Assembly: GCA_013152415.1 (NCBI GenBank)
Contig: JAADGI010000029.1
Location: 1-64,000, forward strand
DNA from: Gammaproteobacteria bacterium
Lineage (GTDB): Bacteria; Pseudomonadota; Gammaproteobacteria; HyVt-429
DNA length: 64,000 nt
Direction of reading: 5' to 3'
Shown here: positions 43,700 through 53,589 of the stretch, piece by piece
Layout of the letters: each line of letters starts with the position of its first letter
Numbering within the stretch: position 1 is the stretch's first letter
The notes under the pieces: generated by a model
Databases searched by the model: none
What the model was told of the DNA's origin: nothing
Seen by the model: only the letters and a program-made list of their open reading frames with translations
Position numbers and translations under genes: made by a program

Positions 43700-45070
43700 T
43701 CACCCCCTTTGCCGACCTTTGCCCCCTCTACCCCCTCTTTTAGGGACGCTCTTTCGCCCTTTATAGGGGTTCTCACCTGCTTGAAAATCGATTCGCACCG
43801 GAGTGCCCTCAAGCTTCAGGGCCTTGCGGAATTGGTTGGCCAGGTAACGTCGATAGGCCTTGGGGACCTGCTCTACCTGATTGCCATGGATACGGATCAG
43901 GGGTGGGTTTCGCCCCGCCTGATGGGCAAATTTCAACTTAATGGGGCGACCACGTCCCATAGGAGGGGCGGTATTACGGATGGCCTGTTCAAGGATACGA
44001 TTGAGCTTTGAAGTGGCGCATTCGGCCATGGCCGATCGATAGGCCCGATCTATCGCTGGGAACAAATCCCCCACGCCGGTGCCATGCAGGGCTGAGATGA
44101 AATGGGGTTCCAGGAATCTCAAAAATGGCAACTTACGGTGGACTTCCCGGCGGATCCAGTCCCTTTGTCCGGCCTCAAGCTTGTCCCACTTATTGACTGC
44201 CAGCACCATAGACTTGCCTGCATCCAACACAAACCCAGCCAGTGAGGCATCCTGGGCACTCACCTCCCTTTGGGCATCGAGCAAAAATACGACCACATTG
44301 GAGGCCTCAATAGCCTGCAAAGTCTTGATGACTGAAAACTTTTCCAGGGTATCGTCGATACGTGAGCGCCGTCTCACCCCGGCAGTATCGATCAATACGT
44401 AAGGCTTGCCCTTTCGCTCCAAGGGGATATGAATACTGTCCCGCGTGGTTCCGGGTTCATCGAATACCACTACCCTCTGTTCCCCGAGGAGCGCATTGAC
44501 CAAAGTAGACTTTCCAGCGTTGGGGCGACCGGCAACGGCAACATGGGGGACGTCCTTATCTACTGCCTCAGTCTCAATCACGGGCAAATGACTCAGGGCC
44601 CGCTCCATGAGTGCAGTCACTCCCTGACCATGGGCCGCCGAGATGGGGACAGGCTCACCAAGGCCCAGTGCAAAAAAAGCTGCTGCGGCCAGTTCCTTTT
44701 CTATACCCTCAGACTTATTGACCACCACCAACACAGGTTTTTGGGCGCGGCGTAGTGTATTGGCAATATCCTGATCAAGCCCTGTCAGCCCCTCTTTGTT
44801 GTCGGTTAAGAACAACACCACATCGGCCTCGTCGATGGCCTGGGTAGTTTGACTGAACACAAGCCCGGTGAGTCCATCCAGGTCACCCTCCAGACCACCC
44901 GTATCTACGATCAGGTAGGGACGGTCACCAATACGGCCTATGCCATACAAGCGGTCACGTGTCAGACCGGGTGTATCGGCCACCAAGGCATCACGACTGC
45001 GTGTCAAGCGATTAAATAATGTGGACTTACCTACATTAGGCCGCCCCACTAATACCACAACAGACGTCAT
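43700..45070 (-). CDS. der: Ribosome biogenesis GTPase Der
   Basis: The 456-residue protein has two tandem GTPase domains with P-loops GRPNVGKSTLFN (near residue 8) and GRPNAGKSTLVN (near 185). G4 motifs are VNKSE and VNKWDK, and a KH-like C-terminal domain ends in a basic tail. Der assists 50S subunit maturation. It follows bamB in the same direction with a 61-bp gap, the usual gammaproteobacterial order. Confidence 0.97.
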   Translation of the reverse strand: MTSVVVLVGRPNVGKSTLFNRLTRSRDALVADTPGLTRDRLYGIGRIGDRPYLIVDTGGLEGDLDGLTGLVFSQTTQAIDEADVVLFLTDNKEGLTGLDQDIANTLRRAQKPVLVVVNKSEGIEKELAAAAFFALGLGEPVPISAAHGQGVTALMERALSHLPVIETEAVDKDVPHVAVAGRPNAGKSTLVNALLGEQRVVVFDEPGTTRDSIHIPLERKGKPYVLIDTAGVRRRSRIDDTLEKFSVIKTLQAIEASNVVVFLLDAQREVSAQDASLAGFVLDAGKSMVLAVNKWDKLEAGQRDWIRREVHRKLPFLRFLEPHFISALHGTGVGDLFPAIDRAYRSAMAECATSKLNRILEQAIRNTAPPMGRGRPIKLKFAHQAGRNPPLIRIHGNQVEQVPKAYRRYLANQFRKALKLEGTPVRIDFQAGENPYKGRKSVPKRGGRGGKGRQRG

Positions 45071-45131
45071 TGATTAGGGGCCACCCTACAAGACGTCAAA
45101 CTACAGCTTGGATAAACCCAAAGACCGCGCA

Positions 45132-46295
45132 TCAAGTACCGACATGAAATACCGTCAGTTCCCCCTTCGGTGTCAGCAAAAACATCCTTGAGCCCGACGC
45201 AATCGGTCGTGTTACTGTCAATGTATGGCCCACCTTCAGACGGCCTACCAAACGTCCATCCGAAACTGTCATCACGTACAGATAACCACGCTCATCCAAC
45301 ACCACCAGATATTCACCAACCCGAGTCGGTGCCGTTAACCCACGGCCCTTTAAATCTTTCTGCAGCCAGATTGGCTTGCCCCCGGCACGATCCAGGGCAA
45401 GGACCCCGGCTTTTTCGTCGGACACGAAAACCTTGTCATCATCAACTGCAATATCATTGAAAGTGGAGGCCTTTTGTTCCCATAGGATACGCCCGCTTTT
45501 CAGGTCCATGGCAACCACCTTACCCTGATACGCTGCAGTGTAGAGCACATCACCGACTGCCACTGGTTGCGCATCCACATCAATGAGACGCTCAAGCTCA
45601 TTGCGCCCATGGGCAAAACCTACACTGCTTTCCCACAACACCCCGCCACTTTGCAGGTCGTTGGCCGCCAACTTACCACTGGCAAAACCATTTATGACCT
45701 TGGTACCATGAATGTATGGGGCCGCGGTACCGCGCAGACTCAGGCTCGGTACGCCACGTTCGTATATCCAAATGCTATGACCGTCTTCAGCGGCCAAACC
45801 AAAAACCTTGCCGTCCACAGTACGCGCCACCACGATACCCTGATTGGCCACTGGAGGTGACAATATCTCGCTCGATAATTGACTGCGCCAGCTCATCTTT
45901 CCGTTGACCGCATCAAGTGCAATGACTTCACCATCTCGTGTCCCGACCAATACCAGCCCTTCACCGACACCGGTTGCACCTGTAACCGGTAGTTTGGTTT
46001 GGATGCTCCACAATGTTTTTCCCGTCTGGGCATCGTACGCACTGACTTGCCCACGGCTATCGGCTACATAGACAACATCATTCAGAACCGCAGGCACCAA
46101 CTTTAGAAAAACCTTTGCGCTGCCACTTCCCGTGTCACGCTCCCAAATCTTCTTGACCGAAACCGAAGATCTAATATCCTTTAATGCCCCTGAGGTGGCC
46201 GATGACGCACTGGCCTTACGATTCTTCAAAAAGGACAACCCACCACAGGCCGAAAGAAAAGACACCAACACAATTGTAGTCACTATTTTTTTCAT
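45132..46295 (-). CDS. bamB: Outer membrane assembly lipoprotein BamB
   Basis: The 387-residue lipoprotein has a signal with lipobox LSAC (Cys 17). Repeated PQQ-type blades follow, such as LVLVGTRDGEVIALDAVNGKMSWRSQL and AYQGKVVAMDLKSGRILWEQ, forming an eight-bladed propeller. BamB supports BamA in inserting outer-membrane beta-barrels. It starts 5 bp after yfgM and belongs to the hisS-yfgM-bamB-der order. Confidence 0.95.
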   Translation of the reverse strand: MKKIVTTIVLVSFLSACGGLSFLKNRKASASSATSGALKDIRSSVSVKKIWERDTGSGSAKVFLKLVPAVLNDVVYVADSRGQVSAYDAQTGKTLWSIQTKLPVTGATGVGEGLVLVGTRDGEVIALDAVNGKMSWRSQLSSEILSPPVANQGIVVARTVDGKVFGLAAEDGHSIWIYERGVPSLSLRGTAAPYIHGTKVINGFASGKLAANDLQSGGVLWESSVGFAHGRNELERLIDVDAQPVAVGDVLYTAAYQGKVVAMDLKSGRILWEQKASTFNDIAVDDDKVFVSDEKAGVLALDRAGGKPIWLQKDLKGRGLTAPTRVGEYLVVLDERGYLYVMTVSDGRLVGRLKVGHTLTVTRPIASGSRMFLLTPKGELTVFHVGT

Positions 46296-46300
46296 GATCT

Positions 46301-46939
46301 TTAACCCGCCTCCACCATATCATCCAACTTCATTCTGATAACCCTTTGCGCATCTGTTAAACCAGGGGCCAGGCTAGCCAATGCCTTTCGGTATTTTTCT
46401 CTGGCCAGCGATGTATCACCCTGTGCAGCCAACAGGTCAGCCTCCAATTCCAGATACTGGGCAGTGTAGCCCCCTGTTTGTTCTCTACGCACCAACTTCA
46501 GCGCCGCATCCAACTCCCCTTTATCCTCCAGTATACGTGCCAAACGTAAACGGGCGACATGAACCGTCGACGGCTCAATGGCATTGTCTATCGCCCATTG
46601 CAGTTGACGCTGAGCATTATCAATATCACCGGTTTGATAACTCACATGTGCGATAAACAGCGCACCCTTACCGGCATAGGGCGTGGCTGCATAATCCTTC
46701 ATCAATCTGCCTCCAAGTTTTTGTGCGGCCTCGGTCTGTTTTGATGCATTTTGAATCATCATCTGTTCAAATATCTTCGAGGCGTTTTCGGCCCGTTGCA
46801 CGCGGTAGTCTTTCCACCAGTTATTTCCAAAAACAAGGGCCGCACCAATAACCAAACCAGCAACAGTGGAGCTACCATTCTTCTTCCACCATTCTCTAAC
46901 CTTCTCAAACTCTTGGTCTTCGCTCTCAAACGGATCCAA
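46301..46939 (-). CDS. YfgM-like tetratricopeptide protein of the SecYEG periplasmic chaperone network
   Basis: The protein of 212 residues has a short cytosolic N terminus (DPFESEDQEFEKVREWWKKNG), one membrane anchor (STVAGLVIGAALVFGNNWW) and periplasmic TPR-like helices. The family links SecYEG to periplasmic chaperones. I set the start at TTG 46939, because AGGAG lies 7 nt upstream and this gives the family-like N terminus; the track's ATG nine codons earlier lacks such a site. Confidence 0.88.
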   Translation of the reverse strand: MDPFESEDQEFEKVREWWKKNGSSTVAGLVIGAALVFGNNWWKDYRVQRAENASKIFEQMMIQNASKQTEAAQKLGGRLMKDYAATPYAGKGALFIAHVSYQTGDIDNAQRQLQWAIDNAIEPSTVHVARLRLARILEDKGELDAALKLVRREQTGGYTAQYLELEADLLAAQGDTSLAREKYRKALASLAPGLTDAQRVIRMKLDDMVEAG

Positions 46940-47012
46940 AATAATGCTCCTATAAAATATTACCAAACAGAAAGATCGTATATGCGGTTTAACCGCTGTC
47001 CCGCTAATTAAT

Positions 47013-47100
47013 TACCGTCATGCTGGAAACGGCGAAGCCGTTATCCGGTATCCAGCAAACTATAGAAAAACTGGATTCCGGGTCAAGCCCAAAATGACGA
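47013..47100. repeat. Dispersed intergenic repeat before yfgM
   Basis: The stretch between hisS and yfgM contains CCGTCATGCTGGAAACGGCG followed by CCGGTATCCAG and the inverted CTGGATTCCGG, then AAAATGACGA. This is a common kind of dispersed non-coding repeat. It resembles the GATTCCGG pieces near 15.4 kb. Confidence 0.6.
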
Positions 47101-47159
47101 ACCCTTATATTTCGAGATTCTATCTCACAACTTACCGCCAAAGGGCAGAAAGAATTTAT

Positions 47160-48434
47160 CTAGTCTATTTGATCAAGCTTCTCTGCTAAATACCGGGCCA
47201 CCGATCCCATGGCGATTTGCTGCTGGGGCACCTCATGGCGTAACGGCTTAACCGTTGCATGGTTGGCAGCCATCTCATCATCTCCCAATATCACCGCATA
47301 ACGGGCACCGCTTCGATCGGCCCGCTTCATTTGTGCCTTGAAACTGCCACCATTGCAATTGCATTGAACCTGCAAGCCGGCATCCCGCATCTCTTCAGCC
47401 ACCGCTATACCACGGATCTGAGCGGCATCACCGACCATGATCATAAAAACAGCCGGATCCGTGCTATCACCCGGGATCTGCTGCTCTGACATCAACTCCA
47501 CCAAACGTTCCATGCCCAAGGCAAAGCCTATGGCCGGGGTCGGCTTGCCCCCCAGCTGAACGACCAGACCATCGTAGCGACCACCAGCACACACCGTTCC
47601 CTGGGCTCCCAGGCTTTGAGTGGTCCACTCAAATACGGTGCGGACATAATAGTCCAATCCACGCACCAAACGAGGGTTCACATTATAGGTAATGCCTGCA
47701 TTGTCCAGCGAGGCCTGTAATTGCCCGAAGTGCTCAACGGATTCCTGGTCGAGAAAATCCAGCAAACTGGGGGCAGCTTGAATAACAGCCTGCATATCGG
47801 GGTTTTTACTGTCCAGGATACGCAGTGGGTTGTGCTCCAACCGGCGCACACTATCGGCATCCAATTCGCTCTCGTGCGCACTAAAATAGGTTACCAAGGC
47901 CTGTCGATAGACCTCCCGTGACTGGGGGGTCCCCAGGGAGTTGATCTCAAGATTTAAATCTTTTAAACCCAGGCTACGCCATAGCCGGGCAGACATCACA
48001 ACAAGTTCTGCATCGATATCGGGGCCCGGTACACCGAAGGCTTCAACCCCCATCTGATAAAACTGGCGATAGCGTCCCCGTTGAGGGCGCTCATGACGAA
48101 ACATGGGGCCGGCATACCACCAACGCTGTAATTGACTGCGAAAGTCCCCAGATTGAATACCGGCACGCACCACACCTGCAGTGCCCTCCGGGCGCAGACT
48201 GAGCTTGTCCCCATTTCGATCAGCAAAGGAGTACATCTCCTTTTCAACAATGTCGGTGTGCTGACCAATGGATCGAGCAAACAACTCTGTCTTCTCGAGA
48301 ATAGGCAGACGTACTTCACGGTATCCATAGGCATGGAACACCGAACGGGCTACGCGCTCAACACGCTGCCAGCGCTCTAGTCGCTCGGGAAGAAGGTCAT
48401 TCATCCCACGAATGGCCTGAATAGAATTACTCAC
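47160..48434 (-). CDS. hisS: Histidyl-tRNA synthetase
   Basis: This 424-residue class II synthetase has motif 1 and 2 stretches ([53 protein letters not shown]). The histidine-specific motifs are [15 protein letters not shown] and [10 protein letters not shown], followed by motif 3 [11 protein letters not shown]-terminal anticodon-binding domain starts near 325. The gene lies 13 bp or so downstream of rodZ, the conserved order. Confidence 0.97.
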   Translation of the reverse strand: MSNSIQAIRGMNDLLPERLERWQRVERVARSVFHAYGYREVRLPILEKTELFARSIGQHTDIVEKEMYSFADRNGDKLSLRPEGTAGVVRAGIQSGDFRSQLQRWWYAGPMFRHERPQRGRYRQFYQMGVEAFGVPGPDIDAELVVMSARLWRSLGLKDLNLEINSLGTPQSREVYRQALVTYFSAHESELDADSVRRLEHNPLRILDSKNPDMQAVIQAAPSLLDFLDQESVEHFGQLQASLDNAGITYNVNPRLVRGLDYYVRTVFEWTTQSLGAQGTVCAGGRYDGLVVQLGGKPTPAIGFALGMERLVELMSEQQIPGDSTDPAVFMIMVGDAAQIRGIAVAEEMRDAGLQVQCNCNGGSFKAQMKRADRSGARYAVILGDDEMAANHATVKPLRHEVPQQQIAMGSVARYLAEKLDQID

Positions 48435-48447
48435 AATGAAACCTTAT

Positions 48448-49392
48448 TTACGGGTCGGCTTGGCTGTTCCCCAACTCCAATCGCGCGAACTCACGCCGCA
48501 CATAGGGGGTTAAGTCTACAGGTTTGCCATTGTAATGAAGTTTGACCCCGGCGGCATTGCCAAAAAACAATTGTAACGGGGGTTTGCCGTCGACGATAAG
48601 AGACTTCCCTGCAGGAATTGTATCGTACACCAAACGCTTTTGTTGGGCATCACGAATATCGGTCCAGCAGGCTTGAGTGAAATCCAACCTGAGACGGGCA
48701 TAGCCAGGTTGAAGTACCGTGGCACTGTCTACAGATGCAGGGCTGACAAGTGTAGGCACGGTGTCTTCACCGGCTTCACCGCCAACTTCCTGCGGAGACA
48801 AAACCTCAGGGGATGGCGTTACGGGAGTTATGGTGGCATCGGCTACTGGGGCATTCGAGACAACAACTGGGCTCACCTCGAGCTCTGATAGCTGCGGTTT
48901 AGTCCCTACACCTGCACCCACACCAACGCCAGGTACCTCCAGCGGAACTTCGACACCACCATCGAGTGTGGCCAATTTTGATTCTTCGCGACCCTGCCAC
49001 CACACGATCAACATCCCCATCAGTACACCCGCTAAAAGATAGCTGAATAATTTAACGTGCCGATCACTGCTTTTAACTTCGTGTTGGGCCTGAGGGCTGA
49101 CCTCACATGGTGACTCACTACCCTCGACTGGAGTCGGTTGGGATTCTTGGATCACCTCGGTCTCAGACAATCCCACCAGCCGGGCATAATTGCGCAGATA
49201 ACCACGCACATAGGTTGGACCCGGCAGGGCCTGATAATCATCCTGCTCCAAGGCAGAGATCTGCCGTGGCGACAGACGTAACTCTGAAGCGACATCCTCG
49301 ACGCTCATACCCAATTCGGTTCGTGCCCTCACCAACATATTTCCGGGACCGGGGGGGGTGGAGCTTAATCTTGGTTCTTCTGATTCTGTCAC
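48448..49392 (-). CDS. rodZ: Cytoskeletal protein RodZ
   Basis: The protein of about 314 residues has an N-terminal helix-turn-helix domain that in RodZ binds MreB (LVRARTELGMSVEDVASELRLSPRQISALEQDDYQALPGPTYVRGYLRNYARL). One membrane helix (LFSYLLAGVLMGMLIVWW), a Pro/Val-rich periplasmic linker and a C-terminal DUF4115 beta domain (LRLDFTQACWTDIRDA) follow. It sets rod shape. I prefer GTG 49392, with AGGAAAA just upstream, to the track's GTG 11 codons earlier, which would overlap pilW. Confidence 0.9.
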   Translation of the reverse strand: MTESEEPRLSSTPPGPGNMLVRARTELGMSVEDVASELRLSPRQISALEQDDYQALPGPTYVRGYLRNYARLVGLSETEVIQESQPTPVEGSESPCEVSPQAQHEVKSSDRHVKLFSYLLAGVLMGMLIVWWQGREESKLATLDGGVEVPLEVPGVGVGAGVGTKPQLSELEVSPVVVSNAPVADATITPVTPSPEVLSPQEVGGEAGEDTVPTLVSPASVDSATVLQPGYARLRLDFTQACWTDIRDAQQKRLVYDTIPAGKSLIVDGKPPLQLFFGNAAGVKLHYNGKPVDLTPYVRREFARLELGNSQADP

Positions 49393-49411
49393 TAACTTTT
49401 CCTGGTTGTAG

Positions 49412-50176
49412 TTATCTACGAGCACGTTGATTCAGTTGCTGGGCCTCTTTGGAACTTGGAAACCGTGCCCGTAATCGACGCAAATATCGATCCGCAACTT
49501 CGCTATCACCTAATTTGCGTTCAGTTCGTACCCCCCAGTAGAGGATAGCGGGAGTATCGGGTCCGATCTCGAAATAACGCTGAACATAGGCCCGTGCAGA
49601 AAGATAGTTGCGCCGCTGATAACTGATTTTAGCCATGTGTTCGAGCGCGGGGTGAAGACGAGGGTTGAGGGTGAGGGCAGTACGAAAATAACGCTCAGCG
49701 GCACTGGTGTCCGGTCTGGCTCGACTCAGTATGCACTCACCCGCTTTGAGATTGACTAATTCTGGGGTACGGTACAGGGGGTTGGTCAAGGCCATCTTAA
49801 AATGCTCAAAGGCCTCCTTATACTTTCCCTGCTTACACAAGAATACACCGTACTCTTGCTGCGCCTCTGCATACTCCGGTTTTCTGGATATGGCACGGCG
49901 AAAATGGGTCTCGGCCCCTTTATCGTTGCCCAACCGTAGCTGCAACACCGCCATCACATAATTGGCCACGGGATGGGCGCTGTCGATCTCCAGGGCTTGA
50001 TTCAATTCCTGTAAGGCCACCTTATACTGATTTCGCTGCATGTAGCTGGCACCCAACTGGGCATGGAGCAAGGCACGCCTATCTGTCGGTTTTTCCTTGA
50101 CCAGGGTACTTCCCGAACAACCGACAAGAAACAGGGCCAAAACCAAAACCACATGCGCCAATCGAAAATTTTTCAT
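49412..50176 (-). CDS. pilW: Type IV pilus biogenesis/stability lipoprotein PilW
   Basis: This 254-residue outer-membrane lipoprotein has a signal with LVGC lipobox (Cys about 20). TPR repeats follow ([39 protein letters not shown] and onward). PilW/PilF pilotin is needed for PilQ secretin assembly. Its ATG overlaps the rlmN stop (ATGA), giving the conserved rlmN-pilW-rodZ-hisS arrangement. Confidence 0.93.
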   Translation of the reverse strand: MKNFRLAHVVLVLALFLVGCSGSTLVKEKPTDRRALLHAQLGASYMQRNQYKVALQELNQALEIDSAHPVANYVMAVLQLRLGNDKGAETHFRRAISRKPEYAEAQQEYGVFLCKQGKYKEAFEHFKMALTNPLYRTPELVNLKAGECILSRARPDTSAAERYFRTALTLNPRLHPALEHMAKISYQRRNYLSARAYVQRYFEIGPDTPAILYWGVRTERKLGDSEVADRYLRRLRARFPSSKEAQQLNQRARR

Positions 50177-51267
50177 AGGCTCAACCCGCCGAGAAGTTGA
50201 CCTGAACGCCGGGTGCGGTCCTGCACCTTGCCTGCCAACTGGCCACAGGCAGCATCAATATCTTCACCACGGGTTTTACGTGTCATGGTGACTATCCCGC
50301 CACGGTGCAATATCTCACGAAATCGATCAATGGCCTGCTCGCTGGAACGCTGATAGCCACTTCCAGGAAAGGGATTGAATGGAATAAGATTCACCTTCGC
50401 CGGAACATCACTGAGAAGGCCCAGTAGCTGATGCGCCTGGGACTCATTATCGTTAATACCGTCTAACATCGTGTACTCAAAGGTAACGCGACTGCGGGGC
50501 TGATGCCTGACATAGCGCCGACAAGCCGCCAGCAACGGGGCAATGGGGTATTTACGATTCAGCGGCACCAGTTGATCGCGAAGTTCGTCGTTGGGGGCAT
50601 GCAGAGACACCGCCAGACTCACAGCACAGATCTCGGCCAATCGATCAATACCCGGGATCACGCCAGCAGTACTGAGTGTGACCCGGCGACGGGAAAGCCC
50701 ATAGGCCATGTCATCCAGCATGAGGTTCATGGCCGGCACCACATTATCGAAATTGAGCAAGGGTTCGCCCATGCCCATTAACACCACATTGCTGATCACC
50801 CGTGCGGTACCCGGCCCGGAGCCCAGAGCCTGACTCGCCAACCACAGTTGTCCAATAATCTCACCGGTGCTCAGACTCCGACTGTAGCCCTGCCGGGCAG
50901 TCGCACAGAAAGTACAATTCAAGACACAGCCCACCTGGGAAGAGACACACAGAGTGCCCCGATCGGCCTCGGGGATAAACACCGTCTCAATACAATTGCC
51001 ATCGGACAGGCCTAACAACCACTTATAAGTGCCATCAATAGAGACTTGCTCGTTGACAATCTGCGGCAACTCCACCGCCGCGACCTCGTCGAGACGGGAA
51101 CGCAGGGCCTTGCCCAGATTCGTCATGTGCGCGAAATCACACACACCGGATTGATGTATCCACTTGGTCACCTGATCAGAACGAAATGGTTTTTCTGCAA
51201 GCCCTGAAAAGAAACCGCGCAAACCTTGTCTGTCCAGGTCAAGTAAATTCGTCCGATTAGCCGGCAT
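50173..51267 (-). CDS. rlmN: Dual-specificity 23S rRNA/tRNA adenine C2 methyltransferase RlmN
   Basis: The 364-residue radical SAM enzyme has the cluster motif [15 protein letters not shown] (CxxxCxxC), [17 protein letters not shown], and the C-terminal catalytic Cys in [10 protein letters not shown]. It methylates A2503 of 23S rRNA and A37 of some tRNAs. The usual upstream ndk gene is absent; 133 bp without a gene separate it from mtaB. Confidence 0.97.
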   Translation of the reverse strand: MPANRTNLLDLDRQGLRGFFSGLAEKPFRSDQVTKWIHQSGVCDFAHMTNLGKALRSRLDEVAAVELPQIVNEQVSIDGTYKWLLGLSDGNCIETVFIPEADRGTLCVSSQVGCVLNCTFCATARQGYSRSLSTGEIIGQLWLASQALGSGPGTARVISNVVLMGMGEPLLNFDNVVPAMNLMLDDMAYGLSRRRVTLSTAGVIPGIDRLAEICAVSLAVSLHAPNDELRDQLVPLNRKYPIAPLLAACRRYVRHQPRSRVTFEYTMLDGINDNESQAHQLLGLLSDVPAKVNLIPFNPFPGSGYQRSSEQAIDRFREILHRGGIVTMTRKTRGEDIDAACGQLAGKVQDRTRRSGQLLGGLSL

Positions 51268-51400
51268 GAAATGAGAGAACCCCGTTTATATACGCTACAA
51301 CACTATACGCCATCTTGCTTGGCCCCAAACGGGTCCCACTCGTCCCAGAGGGTGACGAGCAGACACAAGACCCGTGAAAATTTGATCGCGTAGTTTAACG

Positions 51401-52777
51401 TCAAGCCCTGGGCCGGGCAATGAGGCCATCTTGATAAAGGGCCTCATAATCCACCCACAGCCACTCACCCGGAGCCGCCGCCCGCTGGGGCACATACACC
51501 GAGGTGTAGTCTGCGGCGCGACCACGCCGATAGCCTGGCGGTGGGTGACCCCCTCCCTCCACCAAAATACGCCGCCGATGGCCAATTTGACTCTGCAAGT
51601 GGGCCTTGCGCACCAAACCCGTAGCCTCCCGCAAACAAGCGGCACGTCGCTTACGCTCAAGCTTGGGCACCTGCTTGGGGATACTGGCCGCCGGGGTATC
51701 CGGCCGATTTGAATAACTGAAGATATGCGGATAACAGATTTCTAGTGCCTGGGCCATCTCCAGGGTGTCGTCGAAGGCGGCTTTGGTCTCGGTGGGGAAA
51801 CCCACCATAAGATCGGCCCCAAGCACCAACCCGGGTACGGCCTCGCGTAACTGACCGATACGCCGATAAACCTCTTCGGCACTATAACGCCGCTTCATGC
51901 GTTTAAGGATGAGGGTATTACCACTTTGCAGGGACAAATGGAGATGGGGACAAAGCCGCTGATCCTTTGCCATCAGGCTCATCAACTCGGTGCTGATATG
52001 GGCCGGATCGATAGAGCTAATGCGTATCCTAAAATCACCTTCGACGCCCAGTAACCCCTCTAATAAGGTCACAAGGCTGTGTGTGTGGGTATGGCCGATA
52101 TTCAGGTCAGCCCCATAGGCCCCCACGTCTACACCACAGAGCACGATCTCACGATAGCCATTTAGCAACAGGCGTTCCATCTGGTGACGAATCAGACTCG
52201 GGGCCAGGGAACGTTGTGGTCCACGGGCACGATGGATAATGCAGTAGGTACAGGACTGATCGCAGCCCTGCTGAATTTGAACAAAGGCCCGGGTGTGCCC
52301 CTCCAGGCCAGTGATCAATTGTTCCGGCAGGGTGACCTGCTCATGTAAATCACCCACCATCACCCGCGCCAGTTTTCCTGCTTCCAACAACGGCAACAAT
52401 CGGTGCAATTCCAACTTGCGGTCATTGCCAAGCACCAGGTCGACACCGGGAATGCGGGCACAGGCCTGGGGATCCATCTGTGCGTAACAACCGGTGACCA
52501 CCACCCAGGCCCCTGGATTGCGCCGTATTGCCCTGCGAACCAATTGGCGGGCCTGGCGATCGGCCTCTGCGGTCACCGTACAGGTATTGATGATAGTCAT
52601 ATCGGCACCTGCCTGATGATCTACCACTTGCCACTGGTTGCCGCGCAGAGACTCGCCGATGACCTCGGACTCAAAAAAGTTGACCTTGCAACCCATGGTC
52701 TCGATGGCAACGCGTCGCGACGCACTGCGCTCTTTTTGGGAGATGAGCCCGCTCAGGGGGATCGTGGCTGTTGCCAT
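51401..52777 (-). CDS. mtaB: tRNA t6A37 methylthiotransferase MtaB
   Basis: The 458-residue protein has an N-terminal UPF0004 domain with three Cys (TMGCKVNFFES, NTCTVT, VVTGCYAQ) for one iron-sulfur cluster. A radical SAM domain (QQGCDQSCTYCIIHRARG) and a C-terminal TRAM-like end follow. MtaB adds a methylthio group to t6A37. CGVDVGAYG and MKRRYSAEEVY favour MtaB over MiaB and RimO. Confidence 0.9.
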   Translation of the reverse strand: MATATIPLSGLISQKERSASRRVAIETMGCKVNFFESEVIGESLRGNQWQVVDHQAGADMTIINTCTVTAEADRQARQLVRRAIRRNPGAWVVVTGCYAQMDPQACARIPGVDLVLGNDRKLELHRLLPLLEAGKLARVMVGDLHEQVTLPEQLITGLEGHTRAFVQIQQGCDQSCTYCIIHRARGPQRSLAPSLIRHQMERLLLNGYREIVLCGVDVGAYGADLNIGHTHTHSLVTLLEGLLGVEGDFRIRISSIDPAHISTELMSLMAKDQRLCPHLHLSLQSGNTLILKRMKRRYSAEEVYRRIGQLREAVPGLVLGADLMVGFPTETKAAFDDTLEMAQALEICYPHIFSYSNRPDTPAASIPKQVPKLERKRRAACLREATGLVRKAHLQSQIGHRRRILVEGGGHPPPGYRRGRAADYTSVYVPQRAAAPGEWLWVDYEALYQDGLIARPRA

Positions 52778-52815
52778 ATTAGCTCTTTTGCCCTTCCAAA
52801 AAATATAACATTTTT

Positions 52816-53004
52816 CTTTGCCACAGAGACACAGAGGGCACAGACCTCGGCACCCCCTCGTGGGGTAGAATACACTGCATGCTACGCTTGTTGGCCGTCA
52901 TAATGACTTGGGTGCACCCCGTTGCCTTAGGCAGCACAAATGATGATGGGCAAGCACTGACCAGGTTTATTTCTTTGTGGACTCTTATGTGTCTCTGTGA
53001 CAAA
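52816..53004. repeat. Palindromic intergenic element between mtaB and iscX
   Basis: TTTGCCACAGAGACACAGAG at 52816-52835 is mirrored with few mismatches by TATGTGTCTCTGTGACAAA at 52986-53004. The roughly 190-bp size matches the other palindromic elements although the arm sequence differs. Confidence 0.65.
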
Positions 53005-53033
53005 TCACGTGGACACCCAAACAAAAAAGGGTG

Positions 53034-53228
53034 TTAGCCCGCTTCTTCGATCCAGGTCATCTGGATGGCCTCAAGAATTTTTTCGCCACAGTGCTCTGGA
53101 TCGTCATCAAATCCTTCAAGTGCCGCCACCCAAGCCATCAAATCCGGAAAAGATATCGTCAACGGATCCACATCGGGGTGTCGATCGGCCAGGGCGATGG
53201 CAATCTCTCGGCTGTCTGTCCATTTCAT
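53034..53228 (-). CDS. iscX: Iron-sulfur assembly protein IscX
   Basis: The 64-residue acidic protein MKWTDSREIAIALADRHPDVDP matches IscX in length and in its WVAALEGFDDDPEHCGEKILEAIQMTWIEE end. It binds IscS and iron and tunes cluster assembly. It is the last gene of the isc operon, 15 bp after fdx. Confidence 0.95.
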   Translation of the reverse strand: MKWTDSREIAIALADRHPDVDPLTISFPDLMAWVAALEGFDDDPEHCGEKILEAIQMTWIEEAG

Positions 53229-53243
53229 AATCGGTATCCTCTA

Positions 53244-53582
53244 TCAGTGAGCTTCAGAAGCAAGATTGATGGTGTAACGGGGAATCTCGACCACCACGTC
53301 CTCGGTACCCACGATAGTCTGGCAACTCAAGCGTGATTCGGGTTCCAGACCCCAGGCCTTGTCCAACAGATCTTCCTCTTCCTCTTGCGGTTCATTGAGG
53401 CCATCAAAGCCCTGACGAATAATGACATGGCAAGTGGTACAGGCGCAGGCCTTTTCACAGGCATGCTCAATGTCGATACCCTGGTCCAGGGCCGCATCGC
53501 AAATGCTGGTCCCCGAGGGGACTTCAATTTCGGCACCCTCGGGACAAATCTCAGCATGGGGCAAGAAGGTAATCTTGGGCAT
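53244..53582 (-). CDS. fdx: Isc-type [2Fe-2S] ferredoxin
   Basis: The 112-residue protein MPKITFLPHAEICPEGAEIE has the cluster cysteines in HACEKACACTTCHV and, distally, SRLSCQT. It supplies electrons to the IscU scaffold. The track ORF begins 27 codons upstream inside hscA; the internal ATG gives the family start and an 8-bp spacing from the hscA stop. Confidence 0.96.
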   Translation of the reverse strand: MPKITFLPHAEICPEGAEIEVPSGTSICDAALDQGIDIEHACEKACACTTCHVIIRQGFDGLNEPQEEEEDLLDKAWGLEPESRLSCQTIVGTEDVVVEIPRYTINLASEAH

Positions 53583-53589
53583 TACACGC